NCBI RefSeq assembly: GCF_034263275.1
Contig: NZ_CP139559.1
Location: 6,510,001 to 6,574,000, forward strand
Reading direction: 5' to 3'
DNA: 64,000 nt
From: Mucilaginibacter sp. cycad4
GTDB taxonomy: Bacteria > Bacteroidota > Bacteroidia > Sphingobacteriales > Sphingobacteriaceae
The translations under genes were made by a program, and so were the position numbers. Positions 34,171 through 45,996 of this stretch are shown here, piece after piece; the stretch's first letter is position 1; the number at the start of each line of letters is the position of its first letter. Under the pieces are notes generated by a model. That model worked only from the letters and a program-made list of their open reading frames with translations, ran no database searches and was not told the origin of the DNA.

Positions 34171-34178
34171 CAAATGTA
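34171..34178 (-). promoter_or_regulatory. Candidate -7 element very close to the NagZ-like start codon
   Basis: On the minus strand TACATTTG (34178-34171) matches the Bacteroidota TAnnTTTG element and lies 4 bases before the ATG at 34166. Transcription from it would start at or near the ATG and give a leaderless mRNA. No good TTTG was found at the -33 position, so this is tentative. Confidence 0.3.
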
Positions 34179-34364
34179 GCGTTATTCTGAATTTTTGATG
34201 AAAATGATGTTACAACTATCACAAAAATTAAACCGTTAATAAACCTTTGCGTTTTTTATTAATCTATCACGTTATTAACATACATACAGGGGAAGGCCGG
34301 CGGCAACCGGTAAATTAATTGGCCAATGGCTTTTCCTGCCACTTATTTAAAACAGAGAAAGACG

Positions 34365-35048
34365 ATGAAAAAATTACTTTTTTTGGCGATATGCCTGTTT
34401 ACCGTTGGTACAGTTAGCGCGCAGGGATATTATTATGGTCCGCGCCACCGCCGCCCGCCCCGCCGGGTTGTTGAAAGGTCCCAGCCCCAACGCCGTTATG
34501 ATGATTTTTACACCCCCAAAGTTGGGTTGGCAGTAGGTTTAAACGTTTCAAACACGGTTGATGCTTATAACAGCAATTACAGTTCAAGTTCACTTGCCGG
34601 GTGGCATGCGGGTTTAACCTTTGATGTACCTATTATCTACCCGCTATCATTTGCTCCCGAAGTATTGTTTTCGCAAAAAGGATATGAGGTAAATGACCGG
34701 GACGGGAAATTTACACAGCGCACCAATTATATCGATGTGCCTTTGCTGGCTAAATTTAGGGTGGTACGGGGCTTTAATCTGCTGGTTGGTCCGCAGCTTA
34801 CCTTTTTAACGTCAACAAAAAACACTTACGAAAGTGGCTTGGGCACCAGTGTTGATCATATCGACAATGATGCCGATCATAGCTACGTAGCGGGTGTAGT
34901 AGGCGTAAGCTTTGACATTAACCGAAATGTAGAGATTCGCGGCCGTTATAATATCGACCTTGGTGAAAACCGTCCTTATGCCGATCAGGACCTGCCTAAC
35001 TATCGTAACCAGGTTTGGCAAATTGGTTTAGGGTTTAAATTTCAGTAA
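34365..35048 (+). CDS. Outer membrane beta-barrel protein (porin family, OMP_b-brl_2 type)
   Basis: 227 residues from ATG 34365 (MKKLLFLAICLF...), chosen over an upstream in-frame ATG at 34326 because it starts a standard signal peptide ending VSAQ. A short Arg/Pro-rich segment follows (HRRPPRRVVERSQPQRRYDD), then an eight-stranded-type barrel of alternating residues (GLAVGLNVSNTVDAY, LSFAPEVLFSQKGYEV, NYIDVPLLAKFRV, LLVGPQLTFLTS) ending in GLGFKFQ, a typical outer-membrane C-terminal strand. The role is unknown. It is divergent from the NagZ gene with a shared 198-base region. Confidence 0.88.
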   Translation: MKKLLFLAICLFTVGTVSAQGYYYGPRHRRPPRRVVERSQPQRRYDDFYTPKVGLAVGLNVSNTVDAYNSNYSSSSLAGWHAGLTFDVPIIYPLSFAPEVLFSQKGYEVNDRDGKFTQRTNYIDVPLLAKFRVVRGFNLLVGPQLTFLTSTKNTYESGLGTSVDHIDNDADHSYVAGVVGVSFDINRNVEIRGRYNIDLGENRPYADQDLPNYRNQVWQIGLGFKFQ

Positions 35049-35079
35049 GCAATAAGGTTCTTTATTATAGCATTTGATT

Positions 35080-35149
35080 TTCACGCAAAGACGTGGAGAC
35101 GCAAGAGGAAATGTTTTCAAAACTTTGCGGCTTAGCGTCTTTGCGTGAA
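35080..35149. repeat. Inverted repeat with TTCACGCAAAGACG arms
   Basis: Perfect 14-base arms at 35080-35093 and 35136-35149 around a 42-base centre that holds an additional GGAGACGCAAG. It sits between convergent genes (34365-35048 and 35179-36564), so it may act as a terminator or be a dispersed repeat. Confidence 0.6.
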
Positions 35150-35178
35150 CTTTAATTCGTGCTGTGTTATAATATATG

Positions 35179-36564
35179 TTACCATTCCCTTGGAGGATGC
35201 GTCGATAGGATCCTTATTTCTTTAGGATAATAATTATTGATGCGGTTTGGCAATAGTTTGGCCCAGCCAAGCGGATGCCCTTCATAGGTCATGAGTGTCC
35301 AGCCCTTATCTGTTGTGGTCAGTTCTATATTATCCCGGCGCAGGTATTGGATAGCCTGGTCTTTATCTAATGAAGTTTCCAAAACAGCAGCTTTATTAAC
35401 AATTAGGCTTAGTGCCAGTTCGTGATCGGGGATTAGGTCCTTACCGGCAAGCTTACCGATAATTACCCCCGATTTTTTAATATAAAGATGGCGCTGTAAT
35501 ATATTAAGGCTTTCTTTATGTGTGCGGTTAATAGCCATCCAGTTGTCATTTACCTTAAAATAATAAAAATCGTCGGGATTATTAATATATGAGCGTACCT
35601 GGTCAAGCTCCTTACCCGGCAGTTTTTGCTGGGCGTTGTTTTTAAAGGATGCCAGATCGCCGCTGTTTTCTTTTTTACGCAGACAGGAGGCAAATAAGCC
35701 CTCGCCTTTTACTTTGCCCGGATAAAAACGGTACCCCCAGGCTTTTTTCTCCGGCGATTGTGTTTCTACAATTCCCCAGTCTTTATCAATAGCTATGCGA
35801 ACGCTTTCCAGCTCAAACTCGGTGCAAAGCCAGTCCAGGATGTCCTCGTTTTCCTGATGTGAGTACGAGCAGGTACTATATATAAGGTAGCCGTCCTCTT
35901 TTAAGGCCGGGTAAATATCGGCAAGTATGCGTTCCTGTCGCTGATGGCAAAGGTTCACGTTCCCTTCCGACCATTCGTTCATCGCATCCGGATCTTTTCG
36001 GAACATGCCCGAGCCCGAGCAGGGGGCATCAACGAGTATGATATCAAAAAAGCTTTTCAACCTGCTGAAATCTTTAGGATCATTATTGGTGACAATGGTA
36101 TTCGCAGTACCCCACCGGTTCAAATTATCTGTTAATATAGGTACACGGGTTTTAATGATCTCGTTTGCCACTAACAAATCGGCAGGCTGTAGGGCCGAAT
36201 TAAGCAGGGTGCTTTTACCTCCGGGGGCCGCGCAAAGGTCAAGTACTTTTATCGCATCATCATTATTTTGGTTGATTGTTTTAAAAATATGATCAATAAA
36301 CATTGATGACGCTTCCTGTACATAGTAGCAGCCGGCATGAAAAAGAGGATCGAATGTGAACGACGGGCGGCTTTCAAGGTAATATCCGTTGGCGCACCAG
36401 GGTACATTTTGTGTGATTTTTAAGGCAGATGGTTTAAAAGGATTAACCCTTATCGAGGTTGGAGCATCCTCAAACTGGTGCGCTTTTACAAAATTTTCTT
36501 CGTCGAAACCGTTTTCCGCGCTCAATGATGCGATGAAATGCGGAGGGAAATTATGCTCATTCAT
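35179..36564 (-). CDS. RNA (cytosine-5) methyltransferase, NOL1/NOP2/Sun (RsmF/RsmB) family
   Basis: 461 residues from ATG 36564 (MNEHNFPPHF); an in-frame ATG at 36585 would add 7 residues. The Rossmann methyltransferase core (about 95-300) has the SAM motif VLDLCAAPGGKSTLL, motif IV VDAPCSGSGMFRKDP with the first conserved Cys, and the catalytic Cys in YSTCSYSHQENED. The C-terminal 150 residues resemble the extension seen in RsmF-like enzymes. It should form m5C in rRNA or tRNA with SAM; the exact site is not known. It is the last gene before the rRNA operon. Confidence 0.92.
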   Translation of the reverse strand: MNEHNFPPHFIASLSAENGFDEENFVKAHQFEDAPTSIRVNPFKPSALKITQNVPWCANGYYLESRPSFTFDPLFHAGCYYVQEASSMFIDHIFKTINQNNDDAIKVLDLCAAPGGKSTLLNSALQPADLLVANEIIKTRVPILTDNLNRWGTANTIVTNNDPKDFSRLKSFFDIILVDAPCSGSGMFRKDPDAMNEWSEGNVNLCHQRQERILADIYPALKEDGYLIYSTCSYSHQENEDILDWLCTEFELESVRIAIDKDWGIVETQSPEKKAWGYRFYPGKVKGEGLFASCLRKKENSGDLASFKNNAQQKLPGKELDQVRSYINNPDDFYYFKVNDNWMAINRTHKESLNILQRHLYIKKSGVIIGKLAGKDLIPDHELALSLIVNKAAVLETSLDKDQAIQYLRRDNIELTTTDKGWTLMTYEGHPLGWAKLLPNRINNYYPKEIRILSTHPPREW

Positions 36565-36688
36565 ATACATTTCAAATATACACATTAGCTAAATGCCTGT
36601 CTTTACTTAATTATAGGGGCACTCGCGGATATATTTGGCCTTAATTTACAGGTAGTTGTAAATCAGGTTTAATTATTTGAAAATATAT

Positions 36689-36721
36689 CTTGGTTGGTAG
36701 CTGATTTTCTGCGTACATTTG
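36689..36721 (+). promoter_or_regulatory. Candidate rRNA operon promoter P0
   Basis: TTGG at 36690 and TACATTTG (TAnnTTTG) at 36714-36721, spacing about 20. The match is good at the -7 element and weak at -33. It lies about 590 bases before the 16S gene. Confidence 0.4.
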
Positions 36722-36798
36722 TGACCGCTTTAGAAAAAGAGGCGTTGTTTTTTGAAATTAAGGGCGAATAAAAAAGATTTAAAAAAGTGAAATTTTCA

Positions 36799-36830
36799 CT
36801 TGCTAAATCAAAATGAAATTCGCACCTTTG
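36799..36830 (+). promoter_or_regulatory. Candidate rRNA operon promoter P1
   Basis: CTTG at 36799-36802 and CACCTTTG at 36823-36830 (one mismatch to TAnnTTTG), spacing 20, followed by CAGCC as in P2. Confidence 0.5.
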
Positions 36831-36949
36831 CAGCCGCTTCAAACGGGAGCGGTAGTTCATACAAAGGGTAGAAAGATTGGTGTTGAAAAGGAAAAGAGAA
36901 GAAAGATAAACACCCCGAAACTTTTAGAAAATAAAAAAAGTAAAAAAAT

Positions 36950-36980
36950 TTTGGAAAGAAGAAAAGGTTTTCTACCTTTG
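36950..36980 (+). promoter_or_regulatory. rRNA operon promoter P2
   Basis: TTTG at 36950-36953 and TACCTTTG at 36973-36980 with a 19-base spacer, an exact Bacteroidota promoter. The downstream CAGCCCC matches the sequence after P1, which points to a duplicated promoter block. Confidence 0.7.
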
Positions 36981-37312
36981 CAGCCCCAAGCGGGGAAGAA
37001 GTTTAAAAGCTTCTAAAGAAAAGAGGATGAGGGTTTTAGGCCTTAGGAATCAAGGGTGAAAGGGAGCGATTCCCACACTAAAAAAATTGACAAATCAACT
37101 CAGGTAAAACTGAAAGATTATATAGCTGAACTGGATAGGGAAGCGGGAAAGTTCTTTTAAGAAATGGAAATCATGTAGCGTAACGGGAGGCGAAGTCTAA
37201 CCAAGGTTAAACTGAGCTGAAGAGTTACAAAATAAAGAGAGCCTGTATAAAGAGATAATAATACAGATTCTATTAATTAATAATAGGGTCAGTGATTAAA
37301 ACAAAACATTTT
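36981..37312 (+). other. rRNA operon leader
   Basis: About 330 purine-rich bases between promoter P2 and the 16S gene. Short open frames here are not genes. It should contain antitermination and 16S processing signals, which I did not resolve. Confidence 0.6.
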
Positions 37313-38833
<1,521 letters not shown>

Positions 38834-39112
38834 CTGGAGCAGGCCCTCTGAGTGGCTCAGAACTGTTCGCTGCATGATATTTCTTAAAGTTAGTTAAATG
38901 GTTGATTAGGTTAAGTGGTGAGTAGTTGAAAAGCGAAGATCACAAAACATGAGCAGTCATATACTGATAACACACACGCAAAAGGAAACACCCAGAAGAT
39001 GAAGCCATCAGTGGCAATAACATCTGAGAGGCGGGATTGTAAGAGATTACGATTGACGATTTGAAGAATAAAAAAATCTAAAATCGAAGATCGGAGATCC
39101 GAAATACAAAAA
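38834..39112 (+). other. 16S-tRNA spacer
   Basis: 280 bases with no gene. Holds one copy of the GGTTGATTAGGTTAAGTGG word (38898-38918 region) that recurs on both sides of the 5S gene and at 45.05 kb, and short GAT-rich alternating stretches just before tRNA-Ile. Confidence 0.6.
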
Positions 39113-39187
39113 AGTCCTGTAGCTCAGCTTGGTTAGAGCACTACACTGATAATGTAGGGGTCAGCAGTTCAAATCTGCTCGGGACTA
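39113..39187 (+). tRNA. tRNA-Ile (GAT)
   Basis: 75 bases. Acceptor AGTCCTG pairs with CGGGACT, discriminator A. The anticodon loop CTGATAA gives GAT. The D-arm is GCTCAGCTTGG and the T-arm AGTTCAAATCTG. CCA is not encoded. Standard place in a 16S-23S spacer. Confidence 0.96.
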
Positions 39188-39212
39188 CAAAAGAGGCGAT
39201 GATTGAATTATA

Positions 39213-39275
39213 GAATTACTGAATTATTGAGTGAAAAATAATCAATAATTCAAAAAATCAATAATTCGATAATTC
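39213..39275 (+). repeat. AT-rich hairpin between the two tRNA genes
   Basis: Arms 39213-39230 and 39258-39275 (GAATTACTGAATTATTGA against its near-complement, 16 of 18). Probably a spacer stem that separates the tRNA precursors. Confidence 0.6.
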
Positions 39276-39282
39276 ATCTTAG

Positions 39283-39356
39283 GGGGGATTAGCTCAGCTG
39301 GCTAGAGCACCTGCCTTGCACGCAGGGGGTCAACGGTTCGAATCCGTTATTCTCCA
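39283..39356 (+). tRNA. tRNA-Ala (TGC)
   Basis: 74 bases. Acceptor GGGGGAT pairs with ATTCTCC, discriminator A. The anticodon loop CTTGCAC gives TGC. The D-arm is GCTCAGCTGGCTAGAGC and the T-arm GGTTCGAATCC. CCA is not encoded. Confidence 0.97.
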
Positions 39357-39369
39357 CATTGAACCGGAA

Positions 39370-39433
39370 GTCATTAAGTCATCTGGTCATTGAGTCATTG
39401 AAAAATGACGTAGTGACTAAATGAAAGAATGAC
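39370..39433 (+). repeat. Hairpin upstream of 23S
   Basis: Two 30-base arms (39370-39399 and 39404-39433) of TCATT-rich sequence, imperfectly complementary, around a 4-base loop. It lies just before the long-range processing stem and may help to fold the precursor. Confidence 0.55.
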
Positions 39434-39452
39434 GGAGGATCAAAACGTTCTT

Positions 39453-39494
39453 TGACATATTGGAAGAAGTAATTGAAACAAGAGAAAACAACAG
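39453..39494 (+). promoter_or_regulatory. 5' arm of the 23S precursor processing stem
   Basis: TGACATATTGGAAGAAGT, then AATTGAAACAAGAGAAAACAACAG, is largely complementary to 42637-42681 on the far side of the 23S gene. The two arms would form the RNase III-type processing helix of pre-23S rRNA. Confidence 0.65.
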
Positions 39495-39640
39495 ATAGAG
39501 ACGTTGTTTGCTCAGAGGCAAGATTGCAAGAAAAAAGAGACAAGACTTCGGTCCTGGTTCTTGATTCCTGATCTCTTGACGCTAACAAACAATTATCTAA
39601 AATAAAGACATACCATGCGGCGCAAAAGGCGCATGAGTAG

Positions 39641-42518
<2,878 letters not shown>

Positions 42519-42790
42519 TGACGGATTAAGGTGAGTGGTTGATTAAGTTGATTAGGAGAGTGGTTGCAAGACTACACAAATAAAAAACCAAAGCGATCAC
42601 TCATCTGAAACAAAACAAACAGATAAACAACAAAAGCTGTTGTTTTCTCTTCAATCAAGTACTTCTTTCAATAATATGTCATGTTAATGGGGGTGAATAG
42701 TTGATTAGGTTCATTAGGTGAGTAGTTTAAAAGCTATACACCATACAAGAACCACTCACCACTCACCCAATCAACCACTAACTTAAAAAT
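42519..42790 (+). other. 23S-5S spacer
   Basis: About 270 bases. Contains the processing arm (42637-42681) and two blocks of GGTTGATTA/AGTGAGT-type repeats, one direct (42526-42568) and one pair facing each other (42689-42735 and 42751-42783). No gene. Confidence 0.55.
42637..42681 (+). promoter_or_regulatory. 3' arm of the 23S precursor processing stem
   Basis: CTGTTGTTTTCTCTT and TACTTCTTTCAATAATATGTCA pair with the 5' arm at 39453-39494, with a three-base insertion and a small internal loop. Confidence 0.65.
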
Positions 42791-42905
42791 ATTCAGGTGC
42801 CTATATCGGCGGTGTCTACCTCTTCCCATTCCGAACAGAGAAGTCAAGCCCGCCAGAGCCGATGGTACTGCGGTAAAACGTGGGAGAGTAGGTCGGTGCC
42901 AACCT
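42791..42905 (+). rRNA. rrf: 5S ribosomal RNA
   Basis: About 115 bases with CTCTTCCCATTCCGAACAGAGAAG, read as the conserved loop and helix, plus GCCGATGGTACTGC and GGGAGAGTAGGTCGGTGCC. Helix I is formed by GGTGCC at both ends through G-U pairs. The ends are approximate. Confidence 0.93.
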
Positions 42906-42932
42906 TTATCACCTTTAATGGTGCAACATTGC

Positions 42933-42964
42933 AAAAGCCTTAGCTAATCCCTAAGGCTTTTTGC
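42933..42964 (+). terminator. rRNA operon terminator
   Basis: Perfect 11-base stem AAAAGCCTTAG/CTAAGGCTTTT (42933-42943 and 42951-42961) with a 7-base loop and a T-tract, about 30 bases after 5S. Confidence 0.9.
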
Positions 42965-43103
42965 GTTAACGGCCTTTTCGTAAGCTCCCCATGACAACCC
43001 AATTTTTATCTTACAAGCATAAATAAGGATCCAAAATCCAGAGTGGTGTCCTAATTTCTCATTTGATATTATTTTGCTAAATTTAAGCTATATACCTAAA
43101 CAT

Positions 43104-43937
43104 ATGCTTACAGCCGAACAAGCTGCACTTTGGCAAAAGATCCTGGACTTTCAAATAGATGATCCGGATGCTGTTTTTAAATTTTCAGAACGGCTGGGGC
43201 GTGAGAATACTTGGAGCAAGGACTATACCAATCGGGTGATCACAGAATATAAACGTTTTATCTTCCTTTGTTGCGTAGCTGAAACTGGGGTTACCCCTTC
43301 TGATGCGGTTGACCAGGCCTGGCACCTGCATTTAACTTTTACAAAGTCGTACTGGATAGATCTCTGCCGCGACACACTTGGTAAAGAAATTCATCATAAT
43401 CCGACTAAAGGGGGTAATAGTGAAGCTTTGAAATATGATGGATTTTATACAGGTACTCATAAATTATATGAAGAGAGCTTTGCAGGTTCTCCGCCAACTG
43501 ATATATGGCCTACTAACCAAACGCGATTTTCTGAGATCAACTTTCAACGGGTAAATATGAACAGGTACTGGCTTGTTCGTAAGCCTGGGATCAGTAAAAC
43601 CATTGGTATGGCATCAACGGTAGTAATAACCGGGCTTATATTTATACAGGCATCCGACAATGAGATCTTTGCGCTGATCTTTTTAGGGGCTTTTATACTT
43701 ATCGCTGCGTTTAGCTATAAGAAGGAAGGGCGGAATAGGGATGATAAGGGCGACGGGAGCTGCCATCCAGCAACCTGCGGTACCGACGGAAATTTTCATT
43801 CCGGGCATCACAGTGATCATTCGGATCATTCGGGGAGCGGCTGTCATAGCGGGGGCCATTCAGGTTGCGGCGGGCATAGCGGCTGTGGCAGTGGTTGTTC
43901 GGGCTGCTCATCTTCAGGTTGTAGCGGTGGGGATTAA
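43104..43937 (+). CDS. Membrane protein with Gly/Cys/His-rich C-terminal tail
   Basis: 277 residues from ATG 43104; an upstream in-frame TTG at 43074 is less likely. The N-terminal 100 residues include VTPSDAVDQAWHLHLTFTKS, a pattern seen in glycine-rich domain (GRDP-like) and TIGR04222-type proteins. Two membrane helices lie around 167-185 and 190-206. The last 60 residues are almost only Gly, Ser, His and Cys (8 Cys, 9 His), such as HSGHHSDHSDHSGSGCHSGG, which suggests metal binding. It is the first gene after the rRNA operon and is convergent with the pirin operon, 9 bases away. Function unknown. Confidence 0.75.
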   Translation: MLTAEQAALWQKILDFQIDDPDAVFKFSERLGRENTWSKDYTNRVITEYKRFIFLCCVAETGVTPSDAVDQAWHLHLTFTKSYWIDLCRDTLGKEIHHNPTKGGNSEALKYDGFYTGTHKLYEESFAGSPPTDIWPTNQTRFSEINFQRVNMNRYWLVRKPGISKTIGMASTVVITGLIFIQASDNEIFALIFLGAFILIAAFSYKKEGRNRDDKGDGSCHPATCGTDGNFHSGHHSDHSDHSGSGCHSGGHSGCGGHSGCGSGCSGCSSSGCSGGD

Positions 43938-43946
43938 TAAAAATGG

Positions 43947-44249
43947 CTATCCATCCAACGCCTCAAAAATCTCGGCACTTAACAACCCGCTACCTCCGCC
44001 AAAATGCTGAGCTATTTTGATACCGGGCTTTTCGGCACAGAAATATTCTCTCAATTTACCTTCCGAAATTTCATCAACTCCGCCTCCCATCAGTACCAAT
44101 TTAAAGTCCTGCATTGAGAACGCCGCAATGGCTTCCTCATCGCTGAGGCAGCCGGTTGCGTTCCAGTCGGGATTATTATTCACTAATCTCACTACCGTGG
44201 CTAATATTTCTGGGTGCCGGCCAATTACCAATATCTGAATCTTTTCCAT
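43947..44249 (-). CDS. Small pseudo-receiver-like protein
   Basis: 100 residues. The pattern of beta-strand and helix (IQILVIGRHPEILATVVRLV, FKLVLMGGGVDEISEGKLRE, IKIAQHFGGGSGLLSAEIFE) resembles a CheY-like receiver fold, but the acidic pocket is GRHP and the phosphoacceptor position is Gly, so it cannot be phosphorylated in the usual way. It starts 4 bases after the pirin stop codon on the same strand, so it is co-translated with it. I do not recognise a named family; the fold is inference from the pattern. Confidence 0.6.
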   Translation of the reverse strand: MEKIQILVIGRHPEILATVVRLVNNNPDWNATGCLSDEEAIAAFSMQDFKLVLMGGGVDEISEGKLREYFCAEKPGIKIAQHFGGGSGLLSAEIFEALDG

Positions 44250-44253
44250 GATC

Positions 44254-44970
44254 TTAAAATTTCATCGGCACATCTATCAGTAAAAATTCGGCATCAGTAC
44301 CTGCTTCAATAGTGAATTTGTCGGTGTCCCAAATACCTAAAGCATCCCGGCTGCTCAATGTTTCGCCGTTGATATTTACTTCTCCGTTTAAAATAAACGC
44401 ATAAACTCCGTTGCCTTCTTTCTTGATGTTATATTCGGTACTTACACCTTTATCGAATTTACCCAAATGGAACCACGCATCCTGGTGGATCCATACGCCG
44501 GCATCATCCGGATTTGGAGATAATACCTGCTGTAATTTATTGTGCCTGTCTTCAAGATTTAATGAGATCTGATCATAACGCGGTTCAACGTTCCTTTTAT
44601 TGGGATAAATCCAGATCTGTAAAAATTTAACTTCGCTGGTACGGTCAAAGTTGTATTCGCTATGAAAAATTCCGGTGCCGGCACTCATCGCCTGGATATC
44701 ACCGTTTTTTATTACGGCCACATTGTTCATGCTGTCCTTGTGCTCCAGGTCGCCTTCCAGCGGAATGGAAATGATTTCCATATTATCGTGCGGATGTTTG
44801 CCGAAACCCATCCCCGGGTCGACGGTATCATCGTTCAGCACCCTCAACGCGCCAAAGTTCATCCGTTGCGGATTATAGTAACCTGCAAAACTAAATGATT
44901 GGTAACTGTGCAGCCATCCGTGGTCTGCATGTCCGCGGGTGTTAGCTTTATGTAAAACGGTTTGTGCCAT
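44254..44970 (-). CDS. Pirin-family bicupin protein
   Basis: 238 residues of the two-cupin pirin fold. The N-terminal cupin has the metal site His59 and His61 (GKHPHDNMEI), His103 and Glu105 (GTGIFHSEYN), with RGHADHGWL and NFGALRVLNDD before it. Relatives (YhhW, PirA) cleave quercetin or act as redox-sensing cofactors, and the biological role in Bacteroidota is not established. It is upstream of and coupled to the pseudo-receiver gene. A Crp-family regulator gene lies upstream on the same strand, 157 bases away. Confidence 0.92.
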   Translation of the reverse strand: MAQTVLHKANTRGHADHGWLHSYQSFSFAGYYNPQRMNFGALRVLNDDTVDPGMGFGKHPHDNMEIISIPLEGDLEHKDSMNNVAVIKNGDIQAMSAGTGIFHSEYNFDRTSEVKFLQIWIYPNKRNVEPRYDQISLNLEDRHNKLQQVLSPNPDDAGVWIHQDAWFHLGKFDKGVSTEYNIKKEGNGVYAFILNGEVNINGETLSSRDALGIWDTDKFTIEAGTDAEFLLIDVPMKF

Positions 44971-45047
44971 TGTGTGCTTCCTTTAAATTATAATGCAAAT
45001 TTAAGGGAGCGTGGTTTGACGGCACTTGATGTAGGTTAAGAAATTGG

Positions 45048-45126
45048 AGAGTGGTTGATTAAGTGAATGGTTAAGTAGTTGAATAGCTTAGAACCATTCA
45101 CCTAATCAACTCAATCAACCGTTCAC
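45048..45126. repeat. Palindromic repeat of the GGTTGATTAAGTGAAT type
   Basis: GAGTGGTTGATTAAGTGAAT and GTTAAGTAGTTGAATAG face ACCATTCACCTAATCAACTC and CAACCGTTCAC. Similar words occur in the rRNA spacers (38.9, 42.5, 42.7 kb). It lies between the Crp-family gene and the pirin gene and could end the upstream transcript. Confidence 0.55.
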
Positions 45127-45711
45127 TTACTTTTTCCTCACCATCTCACCCTTCATCCGGCTGAAAAATTCGGGGGTTACGCCTATGTATGAGGCTATTT
45201 GTTTTTGAGGCAGATGATCGATGAGGGTAGGATAACGTTTACAAAAGTTATTATAACGCTCCTCGGCGGTAAGACTCAGACTGTCAATCAGGCGTTGCTG
45301 GCTGGCTACCAATGAGTTTTCGGTCAGGATCCTGAAAAAGTGCTCAAACTTAGGAATCTGCATATACAACTTCTCCTGGTTTGCTTTTGAAAGCAGCAGC
45401 ACATCTGTATCTTCCAGCGCTTCGATATTCTGGATCCCCGGCTTTTGCGAAATCAGGCTGTACATATCGGCTATCCACCAATCTGCAGGGGCAAAGCTCA
45501 ACACGTGTTCGATACCGCTTTTATCTACCGTATATCCCCGTAAACATCCGGCTGTTACGAAAGCCGAATACTTGCATACCTCGCCGTAAGTGAGCAAAAA
45601 TTGCTTACGCTTTACTTTTTTTGGTTGCAGAAAGTCTTTAAAGATTTCCTGTTCTTCACGGGTTAAATGGATATGTTTTTCCAGATTATTAAGTATCAGA
45701 TCAAGCGGCAT
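45127..45711 (-). CDS. Crp/Fnr-family transcriptional regulator
   Basis: 194 residues from ATG 45711; the longer frame begins with TTG at 45717. A cyclic-nucleotide-binding-like beta-barrel (about 10-120, FLQPKKVKRKQFLLTYGEVC, GYTVDKSGIEHVLSFAPADWWI) is followed by a dimer helix and a winged helix (about 145-194, LTAEERYNNFCKRYP, LPQKQIASYIGVTPEFFSRM). The sensor lacks the PRAAT-type cAMP-binding residues, as in most Bacteroidota members, so the ligand is unknown. It may control the pirin genes downstream. Confidence 0.88.
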   Translation of the reverse strand: MPLDLILNNLEKHIHLTREEQEIFKDFLQPKKVKRKQFLLTYGEVCKYSAFVTAGCLRGYTVDKSGIEHVLSFAPADWWIADMYSLISQKPGIQNIEALEDTDVLLLSKANQEKLYMQIPKFEHFFRILTENSLVASQQRLIDSLSLTAEERYNNFCKRYPTLIDHLPQKQIASYIGVTPEFFSRMKGEMVRKK

Positions 45712-45996
45712 ATGCAAAAATGGTTTTTATTTGGCGCATTACCGAGGGCTGAACAATTAATATATCCTGTTTTTTACAGGCGTAGGGCATTTATTTAATA
45801 AATTTTAAATTAGCTTTATCAACCGCCAAATATGCCATGCCAAAATATGCGCATGTTATGCTTATAAAGCGGTATGGATAGCGAAAAATTATCAATATGA
45901 TTGTGAATGGCTTTTTAAATATGGCCTGAAGCATAAACAAATAAACCTGGAGCGCATTACCAATTACTGCGTTAATTGATTTTAAAGATAAGTTTT

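Noticed and set aside
36813..37016. 67-residue Lys-rich open frame before the 16S gene
   Set aside because: It lies across the rRNA promoters P1 and P2 and its repeated APLQPLQ/FLPLQPQ words are just translations of the duplicated ACCTTTGCAGCC promoter sequence.
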